Shown piece after piece: positions 12,190-22,491 of a stretch of 64,000 bases of DNA. The notes below the pieces were generated by a model. That model saw nothing but the letters and a program-made list of their open reading frames with translations. It was not told where the DNA came from and searched no databases. Position 1 is the first letter of the stretch. The number at the start of each line of letters is the position of its first letter. Position numbers and translations under genes: made by a program. Origin of the DNA: Nemertoderma westbladi (Eukaryota > Xenacoelomorpha > Nemertodermatida > Nemertodermatidae); contig JAUCBJ010006635.1 of NCBI GenBank assembly GCA_032718475.1, forward strand, positions 1 through 64,000, read 5' to 3'.

Positions 12190-12421
12190 CTGTGGACAAT
12201 GACGCGCCCAATCCGCTGTCCTGGGTGTCTGTATGCACCAACGGATATTTCTTGCATTCAGATTGGTCAGAGTTACATCCCACAGTGAGGATACTGTCCA
12301 ATGGGAATGAGTTACCACTGACAGCTAAGGGTTGCATATAGTACTGGTTTGGGTATTGCGTAGGTTGAGGTAAGATTGTTGTATTTATTATAGGTGAAAG
12401 TTGATTGCTCTTTGTTTTCAA
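12190..12421 (-). CDS. GLIS: GLIS-like exon: C-terminal region
   Basis: Acceptor TTTTTTATAG before 12421 and donor GTAAGA after 12190, 232 bp, ending in phase 1. The encoded LKTKSNQLSPIINTTILPQP and CKKYPLVHTDTQDSGLGASL are polar, low-complexity sequence as expected after the fingers. Assignment to the gene rests on strand, phase match and position. Confidence 0.65.
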
Positions 12422-12669
12422 CTATAAAAAATGTATAATGAAAGTTTGACTTCTTAGTTAATTATAATTTTATCAGTTAGCCAGAAACATATTTCACACG
12501 ATGTTTAACTTGACTTCCTACAGTAACATTTATGCAATTTTATTTAATATACTGTACGGTATATTGGCGAATTTTTCACAATTTGCGATACATTAACATT
12601 ACGCATAAATTCGTTGATTCTCGCCTATTCTTGCCATAATTAGGCCTATTTACTTATTTTACTTTTTAT

Positions 12670-12767
12670 ATTTCGAGTAATTATAACTCAGAAGAAAATA
12701 GATACGTAACCGATTAATATTTCGAGTAATTATAACTCAGAAGAAAATAGATACGTAACCGATTAAT
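12670..12767. repeat. 49-bp tandem duplication
   Basis: Two perfect adjacent copies of a 49-bp unit beginning TTTCGAGTAATTATAACTCA, in the last visible intron of the GLIS gene, just downstream of the finger 5 exon. Confidence 0.95.
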
Positions 12768-12796
12768 ATCACATTATGAGGCACATTTTTCCTGAC

Positions 12797-12966
12797 TTGA
12801 AACTGCGACGATGTTTTAGATACAGAGTCTAATAACTGAGATGCGTTCGAGTGTAGCTTCATATGTTTACGCAAGGAACTGGGGTCAGTGTACCTTTTCG
12901 TACAGTTGGGCAGCTGACATACATATGGTTTGCTGTCTATGTGCGTTCTCATATGTTTGGCGCGAT
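12797..12966 (-). CDS. GLIS: GLIS-like exon: end of finger 4 and finger 5
   Basis: Acceptor CGCGTTTTAG before 12966. The first two bases complete Asp of SSDRAKH. Finger 5 is [20 protein letters not shown] followed by HMKLH, complete and with all zinc ligands. A GTCAGG donor after 12797 gives phase 0, which fits the next exon, although this donor is weak. Confidence 0.88.
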
Positions 12967-13157
12967 CTAAAACGCGATAATTCAATGAAATTAGTTTAAT
13001 TTTAGTATTGTGTAGTCAACGAAAACATATATATGTCGACCACAAAAACACTGGCACAGATAAATTAACATATGTCGATTTTTAAAATTACATAACAACA
13101 ACAAAGAAATATATAACAAATAATTCACCAAAAAATAGTTTGAAGTTAATATATTAA

Positions 13158-14735
13158 CCTTATTAAACCCGGGGGGGGGGGGGGGGTCAATATGACCCGT
13201 CCCGTGATTTTTTTATTATAATTCTGAAACAAACGCAGTTGGGAATCTGAAATTTTGTGACTTTTCCTAAAAATCTATTGTCTTCATGGTAGTGAAAACC
13301 GTTTTCAAAAATATTGGGTACTTTTCGAGTTATAGCACCATTTTTTAACCCTACTTTTGGCACTTTTTTTGAGACGTTTTTTGAAAATTACATTTCATTA
13401 AATATGAATTGTAACATCTCTATTTTTGATTTACACCGGTTTTTTGGTGTTAGAAATTGGATGGAATTCATATAAATTGAATTAGAAATTTCAAACTTGT
13501 TTTTTTCGAAGGGTGCCAAATTTTGGTGCCAGCACCAAATTTTGAAATAAGTCAATTTTGTAAATTGATTGTTTGAAACTTGTTTTTTACGCAATTGGGG
13601 TTTTTTGGAGTTCCGGATTCGATGAAATATATACGAGTTGCACCAAGCGTATCAAACTTGTATTTTTCGGTGCTGTGTGCAAAATTTGGTGCTAGCACGA
13701 AATTTTGAAAATCCATTCAATAGATAAAATTGCTTGTGATAATTTATTTCTTGCGTTTTAAAGGTTTATGGCTGTTCTGAATTCAATGGAAAATATAATT
13801 ATCGAACTAGACATCTCAAACTTGTATTTTTCGGATGTGTGTGCAAAATGTGGTGCTACAGTAGCACCAAATTTTGAAAACCATCAAATATATCAATTGA
13901 TTGTGTCACCTTGTTTCTTGCGTTATACGGATTTGTGATGGTTCTGAATTCAATGGAATCAGTAACAATTTCATAAGAGTTCTCAAACTTGTATTTTTTG
14001 CCAGTGGGTGAAAATTGTAGTGCCAGCACCAAATTTTGGAAAATATGCAAATAGATAAGTAGATAGCATCACCTTGTTTCTTGCGTTATACGGGTTTATG
14101 AGGGTCCTGAATCCGATGGAATCAATAAAAACAGCACTGGACATCTCAAACTTGTACTTTTTGGTGATGGGTACGAAACTTGGTGCTAGCACCAAAATTT
14201 GCCAAATTACGCTGAAAAATACAAGTAGCAATGATCTGGCATATTAGAAATGTATTCCATTAGAATCAGCGCCCTCAAAAACCTGAAAATGTGAATTTAT
14301 AGCATCGTATAAGTGAATTAAAAATTTTGTGTTCTAACTGAAAAGTGCTGGTTACTTGTTTTTTTCATTTTTTTCCTACGCAGAGAGGACTGAACAGCCA
14401 CTTATAGTAATCATATCATTTTTAAATATTTTCCAATGTATTTTGCACCCCAGAAAACCTGTATTGAAAAATAATTAGCCGAAAATGTAACTTTAAAATT
14501 TTGTGAAAATTGTGCACTACTCGTAATTTTGGTGCTGCAAAATAACCACACCAGTATATTTTTTCGAAATTTTTTTTTTCGGTCGGATCCAGACAAGTGA
14601 TACCTACGTACATTCAAAAAATCAGACGTTTTCGTAAATATTTGTAGATTTTAGAGGGGGGGGGAGGGGGGGGGGGGTCAATATGACCCCCCCCCCGGTA
14701 TTTGTACAACATTTTATAGCCCTGTACTAATAGGG
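13158..14735. mobile_element. piggyBac-like non-autonomous element carrying a 163-bp satellite
   Basis: The element is flanked by TTAA on both sides (13154-13157 and 14736-14739). Its imperfect terminal inverted repeats are CCTTATTAAACCC at the left and CCCTATTAGTACAGGG at the right when read inward. Near both ends is a G tract joined to a palindrome, GGGTCAATATGACCC. The interior holds about five diverged direct repeats with a period of 161-167 bp, each with TCAAACTTGTATTTTT and GGTGCTAGCACCAAA-like cores. There is no transposase. TTAA duplication and CCC-starting termini are features of the piggyBac superfamily. It lies in the GLIS intron between the exons at 15258 and 12966. Confidence 0.65.
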
Positions 14736-15000
14736 TTAAGGCAAAAATTTTGAAAAAAATAATAGATTTCTTAACAGATTAAAATACATACAAACACAAA
14801 CTGTCTTATGGCATTATGTAATTTGTTTTCGTAAATAGTTGTATATGTAATCAATGTCACTGTACTGTACAGTGTACATACGGTAATGAATGAATTGGAT
14901 TCCTTGGGATCTCTCTAGATCGGATATTAAACATTAATTCAAAAATATATATATATTGTAATTTGTAATTAGTATTTAGTTTTTATTGGCTATTTTACCA

Positions 15001-15185
15001 AGCAGTAGCTCGTTCAAGGCGTGGGCATTCCTGTGCTACCAATCAAGAGGCCCCGGTTTGATCCCATGATTGGGCAGCACTATTTGGGTAACGTGCTTTT
15101 AATTATGGCAGCTTAGCACCACCACCCTGGCTTTCATCCTTAACTGGTCGATAAATGGAAACCAAGGCGACTTGGAAAACATATA
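15001..15185 (+). repeat. Possible tRNA-derived SINE
   Basis: Contains a TAGCTC stretch, reminiscent of a tRNA D arm, about 50 bp before GGTTTGATCCC, close to the B-box consensus of RNA polymerase III promoters. A tRNA-unrelated body follows. It lies in the GLIS gene 70 bp from an exon. A stretch of AATTAATA-rich DNA (15410-15480) sits in the next intron. Confidence 0.45.
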
Positions 15186-15257
15186 GTGGAAGATAACACA
15201 GTGAACGGAGTTTAAATAAACTAAAAAATTATCCTATTCATTTACTATTTTACGTAC

Positions 15258-15384
15258 CTGAGCTGTTACTGAACGCTTTGTTACACATTGGCTTTGTGCA
15301 TGGGTAGGGCCTTTCTCCAGTGTGGTTCCGTAAATGAATCTTAAGATTTTCCTATCTAGAAAACATCCGATTACAAGATTCAAC
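15258..15384 (-). CDS. GLIS: GLIS-like exon: fingers 3 and 4, with an in-frame TAG
   Basis: Acceptor TAATTTCAG and donor GTACGT. It reads [10 protein letters not shown], then TAG (15354-15352), then [18 protein letters not shown] and FSNSS, ending one base into the Asp codon completed by the next exon. The frame is fixed by the exon phases on both sides, so the stop is in the coding frame whichever nearby acceptor is used. Confidence 0.85.
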
Positions 15385-15568
15385 CTGAAATTAGATTGAG
15401 TAATTGATTTATTAATAATTATTAATTTTAAAATTAATAATAATCAATTATTTAATAATAATTAATATTAAAAAAAATAAACTTTATTGCTCATGCAGCA
15501 GTTAATTGTTGACAGACTTTGAATCTGTTTTATTCAATTATCTATTGGGATATATTTGAATGACTCAC

Positions 15569-15754
15569 GGGGCATATGTTGGGTCTCTCCCCATTGTGGA
15601 CTCTCATGTAAACAATCAGTTTATATCGCGCGTTAAATGACTTCTGTTGCCGTTGGCAACCAGCCCATCTGCAAATGTAATTTCCATTTTTCTTCTGTGT
15701 TTCCACATGGGTGCTTTCAATGTGTGGCACAAATATTGACAAGTGGTGAAATCG
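15569..15754 (-). CDS. GLIS: GLIS-like exon: second half of finger 1 and finger 2
   Basis: Acceptor TATTTTACAG and donor GTGAGT, 186 bp, phase 0 at both ends. HIESTH supplies the histidine pair of finger 1. Finger 2 is CRWAGC followed by 15 residues, then Tyr-x3-His instead of His-x3-His (YMRVH), so one zinc ligand is lost. The FNARYKL segment is diagnostic of GLIS. Confidence 0.85.
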
Positions 15755-16671
15755 CTGTAAAATATATAAGGATGAAATGGTAGTATGAAGCGGAACAATG
15801 TGAAGATATTAACTTAATATCAAACATACCATACAAAATTCATGTGCATATTGAAATAAATGTTTGAAATAGGGAATATGAAGATATATATTTTTCTGTA
15901 TTACTTCATATAACCATTCTCAGCTGGTTTTTTTTAGACTGCTTAATCTAAAAGCTTAAGCTTAATCTAAAACTGCGAATTCTTACGACTCCCCATTCCG
16001 CCTAAAATAAGAATATAAAAGTTTAGAGCCAGAAAAGTAATTGTTTTAATAATGCGGTGCAAAAATTTCACAGTTCACAATCTAAATCAGCCTTAGATAG
16101 ATTTTCGTTTCTTTCAATTTCGGTTTTTACGTTTCGGAATGTCCATGACTGAACACCACGTTTCCTCTTGCCTGCCGCCTGCCATAGTAACTAGATCATG
16201 CACACACTTTTCAGCTTAGTGACTGCAGGGTGGTGCTAGGTGGCGCTGGACTTTGGTAATAAGATTACACAAAGGCTCACTTTTTAAATGAGCGTTGCAT
16301 TTTTCACCAAGAAAAAAAGTGCCTAACAAATAACCAGAATTTGGGCCAATTTTAATAAATTATGTCGATAACAAAAAAATAAATCCTTTAAAAGATAAAT
16401 AATTCACAACAAAGATCCAATTAACTGAATTATCGCTGTCTAATAAGTACAGTACAGTAAGTGTATTATATTTCACTTTGCAGTTTACCCTCACGTGAGG
16501 AATTCCAGGTTTTTATTATTTTATTTCTATGAAATTATTAAACATAAAATTTAAAAATAGTAAATTATACAACGATTTTATTAGTTGGAAGGCAAATTGA
16601 GTACTGATAATATTCTAACCAGTTAGGAAGAATGAATAACTCGATCCTAAGTTTCTATGGGAGAGGTAAAC

Positions 16672-16834
16672 CTGATTTATTTGATTGCTGGATGTTGTGG
16701 AACTGCTGCATCTTCTACTCAACTCCAATTGTATCTCGGAACCGGATACATTGCTATTGTTTATGTAGGCTACCAGGCTGGTTGGGGAGGTGCGAATTAG
16801 TGAGTTAATATCAATCCCATCCAGACTCAATGGG
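16672..16834 (-). CDS. GLIS: GLIS-like exon upstream of the zinc fingers (2)
   Basis: Acceptor CCACTTACAG before 16834 and donor GTTTAC after 16672. It completes SISPLSLDGIDINSLIRTSP and continues SLVAYINNSNVSG, a block resembling the conserved pre-finger region of GLI/GLIS proteins. It ends in phase 0 with SNQINQ. The gap to the next exon (15755-16671) should contain the first half of finger 1, and I could not find it. Confidence 0.8.
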
Positions 16835-16910
16835 CTGTAAGTGGTAAATATAAACGGTGGTTACCATTTAATATGAATAATTTTTAAAAATATTAAATAA
16901 GAGTAGCTAT

Positions 16911-16931
16911 GGGGGGGGGGGGGGGGGGGGG
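16911..16931. repeat. Poly-G tract followed by GTCAATGGAC
   Basis: 21 uninterrupted G, then TCAATGG. It resembles the subterminal G tract plus TCAATATGACCC of the element at 13158-14735 and may be the relic of another end. Confidence 0.8.
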
Positions 16932-17133
16932 TCAATGGACGCTATCAAAAAATCAATCCATTGTCATTGACGCAAATAACAGCTGATTACCCCAAAAAAT
17001 AAGATGCAACCTGTTATACTGACGTTTTAATTTTTGAAATAATTTGCAACTGGATATTTCTCCGTTCATTAAATTCAAAATTACGAGTTATTATATGCTT
17101 GACCCCCACCCCTCACCCCAAGGTTTTTCTTAC

Positions 17134-17234
17134 CTTATAGATAACGACCTCTTTCCCCTGCGAGATCTCTGCCCTGAGTTTGTAGGAGAACTGTCTTTGT
17201 TTTGAGAATCGGTCTCCAAGTTGATAGACGGCGT
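17134..17234 (-). CDS. GLIS: GLIS-like exon upstream of the zinc fingers (1)
   Basis: Acceptor ATTTCAG before 17234 and donor GTAAGA after 17134. It reads TPSINLETDSQNKDSSPTNS and ends GKRSLSI with two bases of a split codon, which the next exon completes to serine. The length of 101 bp gives phase 2 at its end. Upstream exons were not found between 17.24 kb and the repeats beyond. Confidence 0.75.
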
Positions 17235-17391
17235 CTGAAATTGATAGATATTCGCCAATTAATATTTATTATAGCTGATACTGTATTACTTTTATTGTTT
17301 ATTGATAAATATAATTAATAACTCCAATATCTTCTAAGGGGGTCGATTGCATTTAACAATCGACAACAATCGATAATAATCAACTAAGGAA

Positions 17392-17440
17392 GGTTGACGA
17401 CTTCCTGTACCTTGGATCATGGATAGAGAGTAGCAAGTGG
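17392..17440 (+). mobile_element. Short RTE-like LINE fragment
   Basis: The plus strand reads VDDFLYLGSWIES, matching the VDDFCYLGSWIRKS block of the LINE copies elsewhere in the window. About 50 bp only. From 17460 to 18240 I see only AT-rich DNA. Confidence 0.5.
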
Positions 17441-18239
17441 CTGGTTGCGAGAAAAGGGACCTGGGGAAAAAATGTTCATTCTGAGAAAAACTCGTATAAA
17501 GTTTGGCTCTTAAAATCGACTGTTTTAATTGGTTTATTGGTCGTTATTGGGGTGTTTGCATTGGTTTATTGGTCGTTATTGGGTTTTATTAGAGCGAAAT
17601 TCAAACTGTATTCTACTAGTAATAGTACTAAGCACCGTATAAACTTGTTTTTTTAGATTATCGTAAAATATCTGTATCCTATTCGGTTAGTTATTCGGTT
17701 AAATTAGATGACTCCACTTACCTTTAGCCTACTGATATTTATTTATTTATTTGATTATTTTTTATTATATCATATTAATATTTTACCCCAATGCTGTGTA
17801 AGTTTTAAATTAATCTTAAGATTAAGAAATACAATCTTTTACTTTGAATTTTTGTTAATAAAATACATGTAAGTATTATAGATATTCAGGCTTATAAAGA
17901 TTAATGTTTTGTATAACTTTGATATGACATAGCTGACTTTTTTATAATTATGTATATTTAGATTAGTATATAAGATTAAAGGTAAGTTGAATTCGGTTAG
18001 TTATTTAACAAACAAGTTAATACACTAATAATTTAGAATTTATTATGGAAACTGAAGCAGAGTGGCTGAACCTATTAAATAATAGGGTTTTCTAGGTCGC
18101 TGATCACGATAAAACTTGTTAAAAATATTTTTTGGAAAAGCAACCATCATTTTTTGTGCTATTTTGGTCCTCCAGTATAAAAAGTACAAGTAAAAAAATG
18201 TCAAAATAAGACAATTTGTGTTTGGTTTGATAATTCTGA

Positions 18240-18660
18240 ACGTACGTGTTTTCGAAGTCGCTGATTACGATGAAACTAGACGAGACCAGAGGGATTGGGA
18301 TTGGTGGGGAACACGGGACATTGCGGAGCCGTGGCGATGGGCCAACTAATGGGGCTCGTCTGCCACAAGCCGATGGACTGGAACAAGTTCCGGGAAGAAT
18401 ACGGAGCGGTACTTGCGAACTCGCTGAAATGGGGAGCGAGACCAGGAAAGCAGGAAGTATATCAGTTCCAGAAGGGATAAATAAAGATATATCAGAAGAG
18501 ATATATCTTACAGGAGGATTGGATAATGATAGGTTTATTAAACCTATTCATTATGGTGACTATCGGGAAGGAGCCGACGGCGTTTCTACTATCAGGAGCA
18601 CCTCTGAATCACAGGAGAGCCTTTAAGGTGGCCTTCGAGGGTCTTGTATGCCAACAGGGA
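18240..18660 (+). other. Unrecognised GC-richer segment with overlapping open frames
   Basis: The base composition is clearly less AT-rich than its surroundings. Two overlapping plus-strand frames are open here (18246-18626 and 18295-18480). One reads VCHKPMDWNKFREEYGAVLA. It could be a fragment of a retroelement protein, but I do not recognise a family. A 28-bp motif (GTCGCTGATCACGATAAAAC type) occurs at about 18090 and again at about 18255, just before it. From 18660 to 19520 nothing else is supported. Bases 19650-19780 carry a diverged direct repeat around TTTCTGGACTGTCAGACAGT. Confidence 0.3.
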
Positions 18661-19909
18661 GTGGCGAGGTGAGAATTAATCAGGTTAAGTCAATAGTCGG
18701 CGGGAAAGCACATTGGGGAGGACAAGAGCGCATCTATTGGATATTAAGGCCGCCCTGTAGTGTAGGGCTGATGTGATATGTGTCAATGATATAACCATTG
18801 TGATTACTGATTGTTAGTTTAGTTGATTTCCTTGCAGTTGTGTTGTGAGACCGGAATAGTTTTGACCGTCGTCGTTACTGACCGTATTGCATATTATTAT
18901 ATTCAGACTGTGCTATTATCAATTACTGTGATTATTAATACTGACAATTTAACTCTGTCGTTTTCAACGGCCTTCGGCCTAATATATATATATCCAGCAT
19001 TAGCCCAGCAGCCCACGGACGCGACGACGCGTACAATAGGGTGGTGAGTTTTTTTACTTTTTTTCGATTTCATTGTTCTACCGGTGCACAAAAGTTGCCA
19101 AATGGTAAAAAAATAAGGCAAAAAAAATTTCATTAAATTTCGTCTATATCTTCACGGATCCCAAGAGGGTTGAAATTTTGAGCCATCGCGATGCGCCATA
19201 ATGAAATTTATAGCAATATAACACATTAATGAAAGATCAATGACTCAAGAAAGAACTTCCTGCATGCATCAAATGTCATCAAATGGGTCCAAACTTAGTT
19301 AGAAACCAAAATTTTAATTTTTGGATCAAGGTAACTAGTGCCACAGGCACATGGACAGAACCTACCATTTGGCACAAAGTGATGATATTTCTAAATTTTC
19401 GCGATGGCCAACTTTGAGTTCTCCTACTGAATCGAGTGGCGGCGTGTGTGATTTTTGTAAAAACATGAAGAATCGGTCGAAATGGCGGGTTTAAGTATAA
19501 GTAAGGGCAGTGAATTTTTATGTCCTTTTATTTGACTTTTTTGTCCTCCTTTTTTTACGAATTGTGCATAATGACTTTTGTTGTCCTTTTAATGACTTTT
19601 ATTGTCCTTTTAATGACTTTTTATGTATGTATTTCTTCAAACTGTCAGACTGCTGATTTCTGGACTGTCAGACAGTTGATTTCAACATGCCTATGCCAAA
19701 ACATTCAAAATTTGTTGATTTCTGGTCTGTCGGACAGTTGGTTTCACTATGCCTGTGCCAAAACATTCCATGATTTATAGACTATGAGTAGAATTCCATA
19801 TGCGCCTGTGGTAAAAGACTCTAAATTTAAAAGTTTGTGGTTGTTGTCGATAATCGAATACCACATGACGTAGCAAAACACTCATTTTATAGCCAAAAAC
19901 AATTTCCAA

Positions 19910-20505
19910 TTGATGGAAAGGAGCATGTTAAGGCCGGATTTTCTAACCAAAACAATGAACAGTCACTTTACCAAATCAGGGAAAGGAGCAGGTTACAGAG
20001 GCGGGATTTTCTAACCAAAACAATAAACGATCATTTACCTAATTGAGGGAAAGGAGCAAGATACAGCGACGGGATTTTCTAACCAAAACAATAAAACGAT
20101 AACATTACCAGTTGAGAGAAAGGAGCAGGTTACAGATGCGCGATTTTCTAACCAAAACAATAAACAGTGACTTTACCAAATCAGGGAAAGGAGCAGGTTA
20201 TAGAGACGGGATTTTCTAACCAAAACAATAAACGATAACATTACCAATTGAGAGAAAGGAGCAGGTTACAGAGGCGGGATTTCCTAACTAAAACAATAAA
20301 CGATCACTTAATTAATTGAGGGAAAGGGGCAGGTTACAGAGGCGGGATTTTCTAACCAAAACAATAAACAGTCACTTTACAAAATGAAGGAAAGGAGCAG
20401 GTTACAGAGGCGGGCCTTTCTAACCAAAACAATAAACGGTCACTTCACCAAATCAGGCAAAGGAGCAGGTTACAGATGAGGCGGGATTTTCTAACCAAAA
20501 CAACC
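19910..20505 (+). repeat. 68-bp minisatellite, about nine units
   Basis: Units of about 64-73 bp built on AAAGGAGCAGGTTACAGAGG, then CGGGATTTTCTAACCAAAAC and AATAAACGATCA. One inverted unit of the same sequence lies alone at about 62755-62815, so the sequence also exists in dispersed form. The last unit runs into a short ACCGGT-rich stretch (20510-20600). Confidence 0.9.
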
Positions 20506-20805
20506 GGTCTGCCGATAGGCCTACCAGTACCGTATTTAAATGGTAGGCTACACAGTAGGCCTACAGCAGTACCGGTGCCGGTACCGGTACTAAAATACAG
20601 AAATGCCTGCTTTATACTTACATCTGTACATACAATACAGCAAAATACTGTAGTGCTATATATACTAATACCGGTACTGATAGCCTGAGAGAACAGCATT
20701 AGAGAAACCGGTAGCATGGAACCTAACATTCGATTTTTGGAGGACATAAAAAATTAAAAAAAAGGACAAAAAAAGGATTTAAACGGACAATACAAATTAT
20801 TGCGA

Positions 20806-20865
20806 TAAGTAAGCCTGGGAAGCTAATTTTGAAAATCGGCTGTGATTGACTGTTACATATATATG
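20806..20865 (+). repeat. Old dispersed repeat, left part (split by a LINE)
   Basis: AAGTAAGCCTGGGAAGCTAA and TTTGAAAATCGGCTGTGATT match the minus strand of 35040-35090. The match resumes at about 21955 after the LINE. Confidence 0.6.
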
Positions 20866-21954
20866 TTATGGCAATATAAATATTGCCATAAAAAATGAAA
20901 CAAAATTTTTAGGGATTTGGATAGATAACAAATTAACCTGGAAAAGTCACTGCGCATATGTCCTAAAGAAAATTTCTAAATCTTGCGGTATATTCTTCAA
21001 AATTCGACACATCTTACCTTTAAATATTTTAAAAATGCTTTATTTCACACTCATTCATCCTTACATATTATACGGCTTAGTACTATGGGGTAACACTTAT
21101 AACAAATATATAAACCCCATTCGAATCAAAATAAATAAATTATTACGAGCAATCACCTTCAATCACTATCAAGCGCACTCCAACCCGATTTACAAATCCC
21201 TAAATATTTTGCCAATTGAAAAATTGTATAAATTAGAAGTAGCTTAACTAATGTGGGAGATTCATAATAAGAAAAAGAAAGAATTCATTTCATCCCTATT
21301 CACACAAACATCCCAAATCCACAGTCACGCTACTACAGTAGATCCACAACACTGCAGAACTATTTTATTCCCCGTACTAGATTGCTGTCCACACAAAATT
21401 CATTAAATTACAGAGGAACTATTATATGGAACTCACTAAGCATGGAACTAAAACAATGTAAGTCAAAACATTTATTAGCCAAAAAACTAAAAATATCACT
21501 TCTAAATAACCTACAAAATAATAATAAATAAATAACTTATAAACAAACATCATATTGTCATCATCGTTTTCCGTAAAACACTTGAATGTATCTGCACATG
21601 TTCTACCACCATAAACACCACTTTACGCAATTCAACTATTATAACAACAAGCCATACCGATCGCAAGATGTAGAGTACCAAGTTCATTTGAATGGCAATG
21701 AACCAGTATATCACGAATTATTTTCCTCTCTTTTAGTCAAATAATGCAACACTAGCTATGCTACTGCTTTATTTGGCTAATTAAATAACTACACAAATTC
21801 AATAGGCTACACAAATTGCAAATAACTGTTCATATGATAGTTCACTAATCAGCTAATATGCCTATTTATTCGTGACATTTCAATTTGTAAATAAAACTGA
21901 TATACGAGCTCATATACGAGCTCATATGAGCTCAATTGATTGATTGATTGATTG
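20866..21954 (+). mobile_element. CR1/L2-like LINE 3' part with (TTGA)n tail
   Basis: Bases 20880-21240 encode the RT thumb region (KFLGIWIDNKLTWKSHC, MLYFTLIHPYILYGLVLWGN, NPIYKSLNILPIEKLYKL), then a stop, then degenerate coding sequence to about 21530 and an untranslated end. It finishes in about five TTGA units (21935-21954). It sits inside a repeat whose undivided form is seen at 34900-35090. ACATAT is present on both sides and may be the target duplication. Same thumb and same tail type as the LINE at 44.4-47.7 kb. Confidence 0.75.
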
Positions 21955-22080
21955 ACATATTTGACATATTTGACATCACGTCACTTAGCTGTGCTCAGAT
22001 AATTTCTTATATAGTTTTCTATGGGTTGATTTTCGATCGATTTAAATACACATTTAATCTACATAATTGTAAGGTTCAAT
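21955..22080 (+). repeat. Old dispersed repeat, right part
   Basis: CATATTTGACATCACGTCAC, GTGCTCAGATAATTTCTTAT and TAGTTTTCTATGG match the minus strand of 34900-35040. From 22080 to 22486 I see only AT-rich DNA. Confidence 0.6.
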
Positions 22081-22491
22081 AATTTTTGTGCACAATAAAG
22101 TCAATTGATTAAGATTAATTAAGAAAACAATATGAACAATGTGAAATAAATTCGAAATATAATTTTAGCTTTAGACAAATGTTTAATTTACAAATTGTAT
22201 AATTAATATTATTACAAAATTGATTGCATAAGTTATATCTATGTAACTATAATATATACCAGTCACCACAAAAGTTTAAGCAAAGGCTGACTGACTAAAG
22301 GTCATTCAACAATATTTAATGTTTAAAGTTTAATGATTGTCAATTAATGGGATTTTAATGATCGTTCATTAATAATTAGTTATAGCATTGATAACAGATA
22401 TAATTGCATATGCAGATATGATAACTGATCTGACAGCGCAGTAATCTGTATATCGTACAGCAGTACAGTAGGCCTAGGTAGTAGTCCTATA

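Larger units (their letters stand above)
12190..17234 (-). pseudogene. GLIS: GLIS-family zinc-finger gene, six exons, with an in-frame stop
   Basis: Six exons on the minus strand join in phase: 17234-17134, 16834-16672, 15754-15569, 15384-15258, 12966-12797 and 12421-12190. Together they give a KRSLSISPLSLDGIDINSLI segment shared with GLI/GLIS proteins, then C2H2 fingers 2-5 of GLIS type ([49 protein letters not shown]). The DRAKHMRTH spacing is that of GLIS rather than GLI. GLIS proteins are nuclear transcription factors. Oddities: a TAG at 15354-15352 replaces the leucine expected before ENLKIH in finger 3; a zinc-ligand His in finger 2 is Tyr (codon 15610-15608); and the first half of finger 1 was not found. 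The locus is therefore a pseudogene, a null allele, or carries a sequence error. The 5' and 3' ends are not found. Confidence 0.75.
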
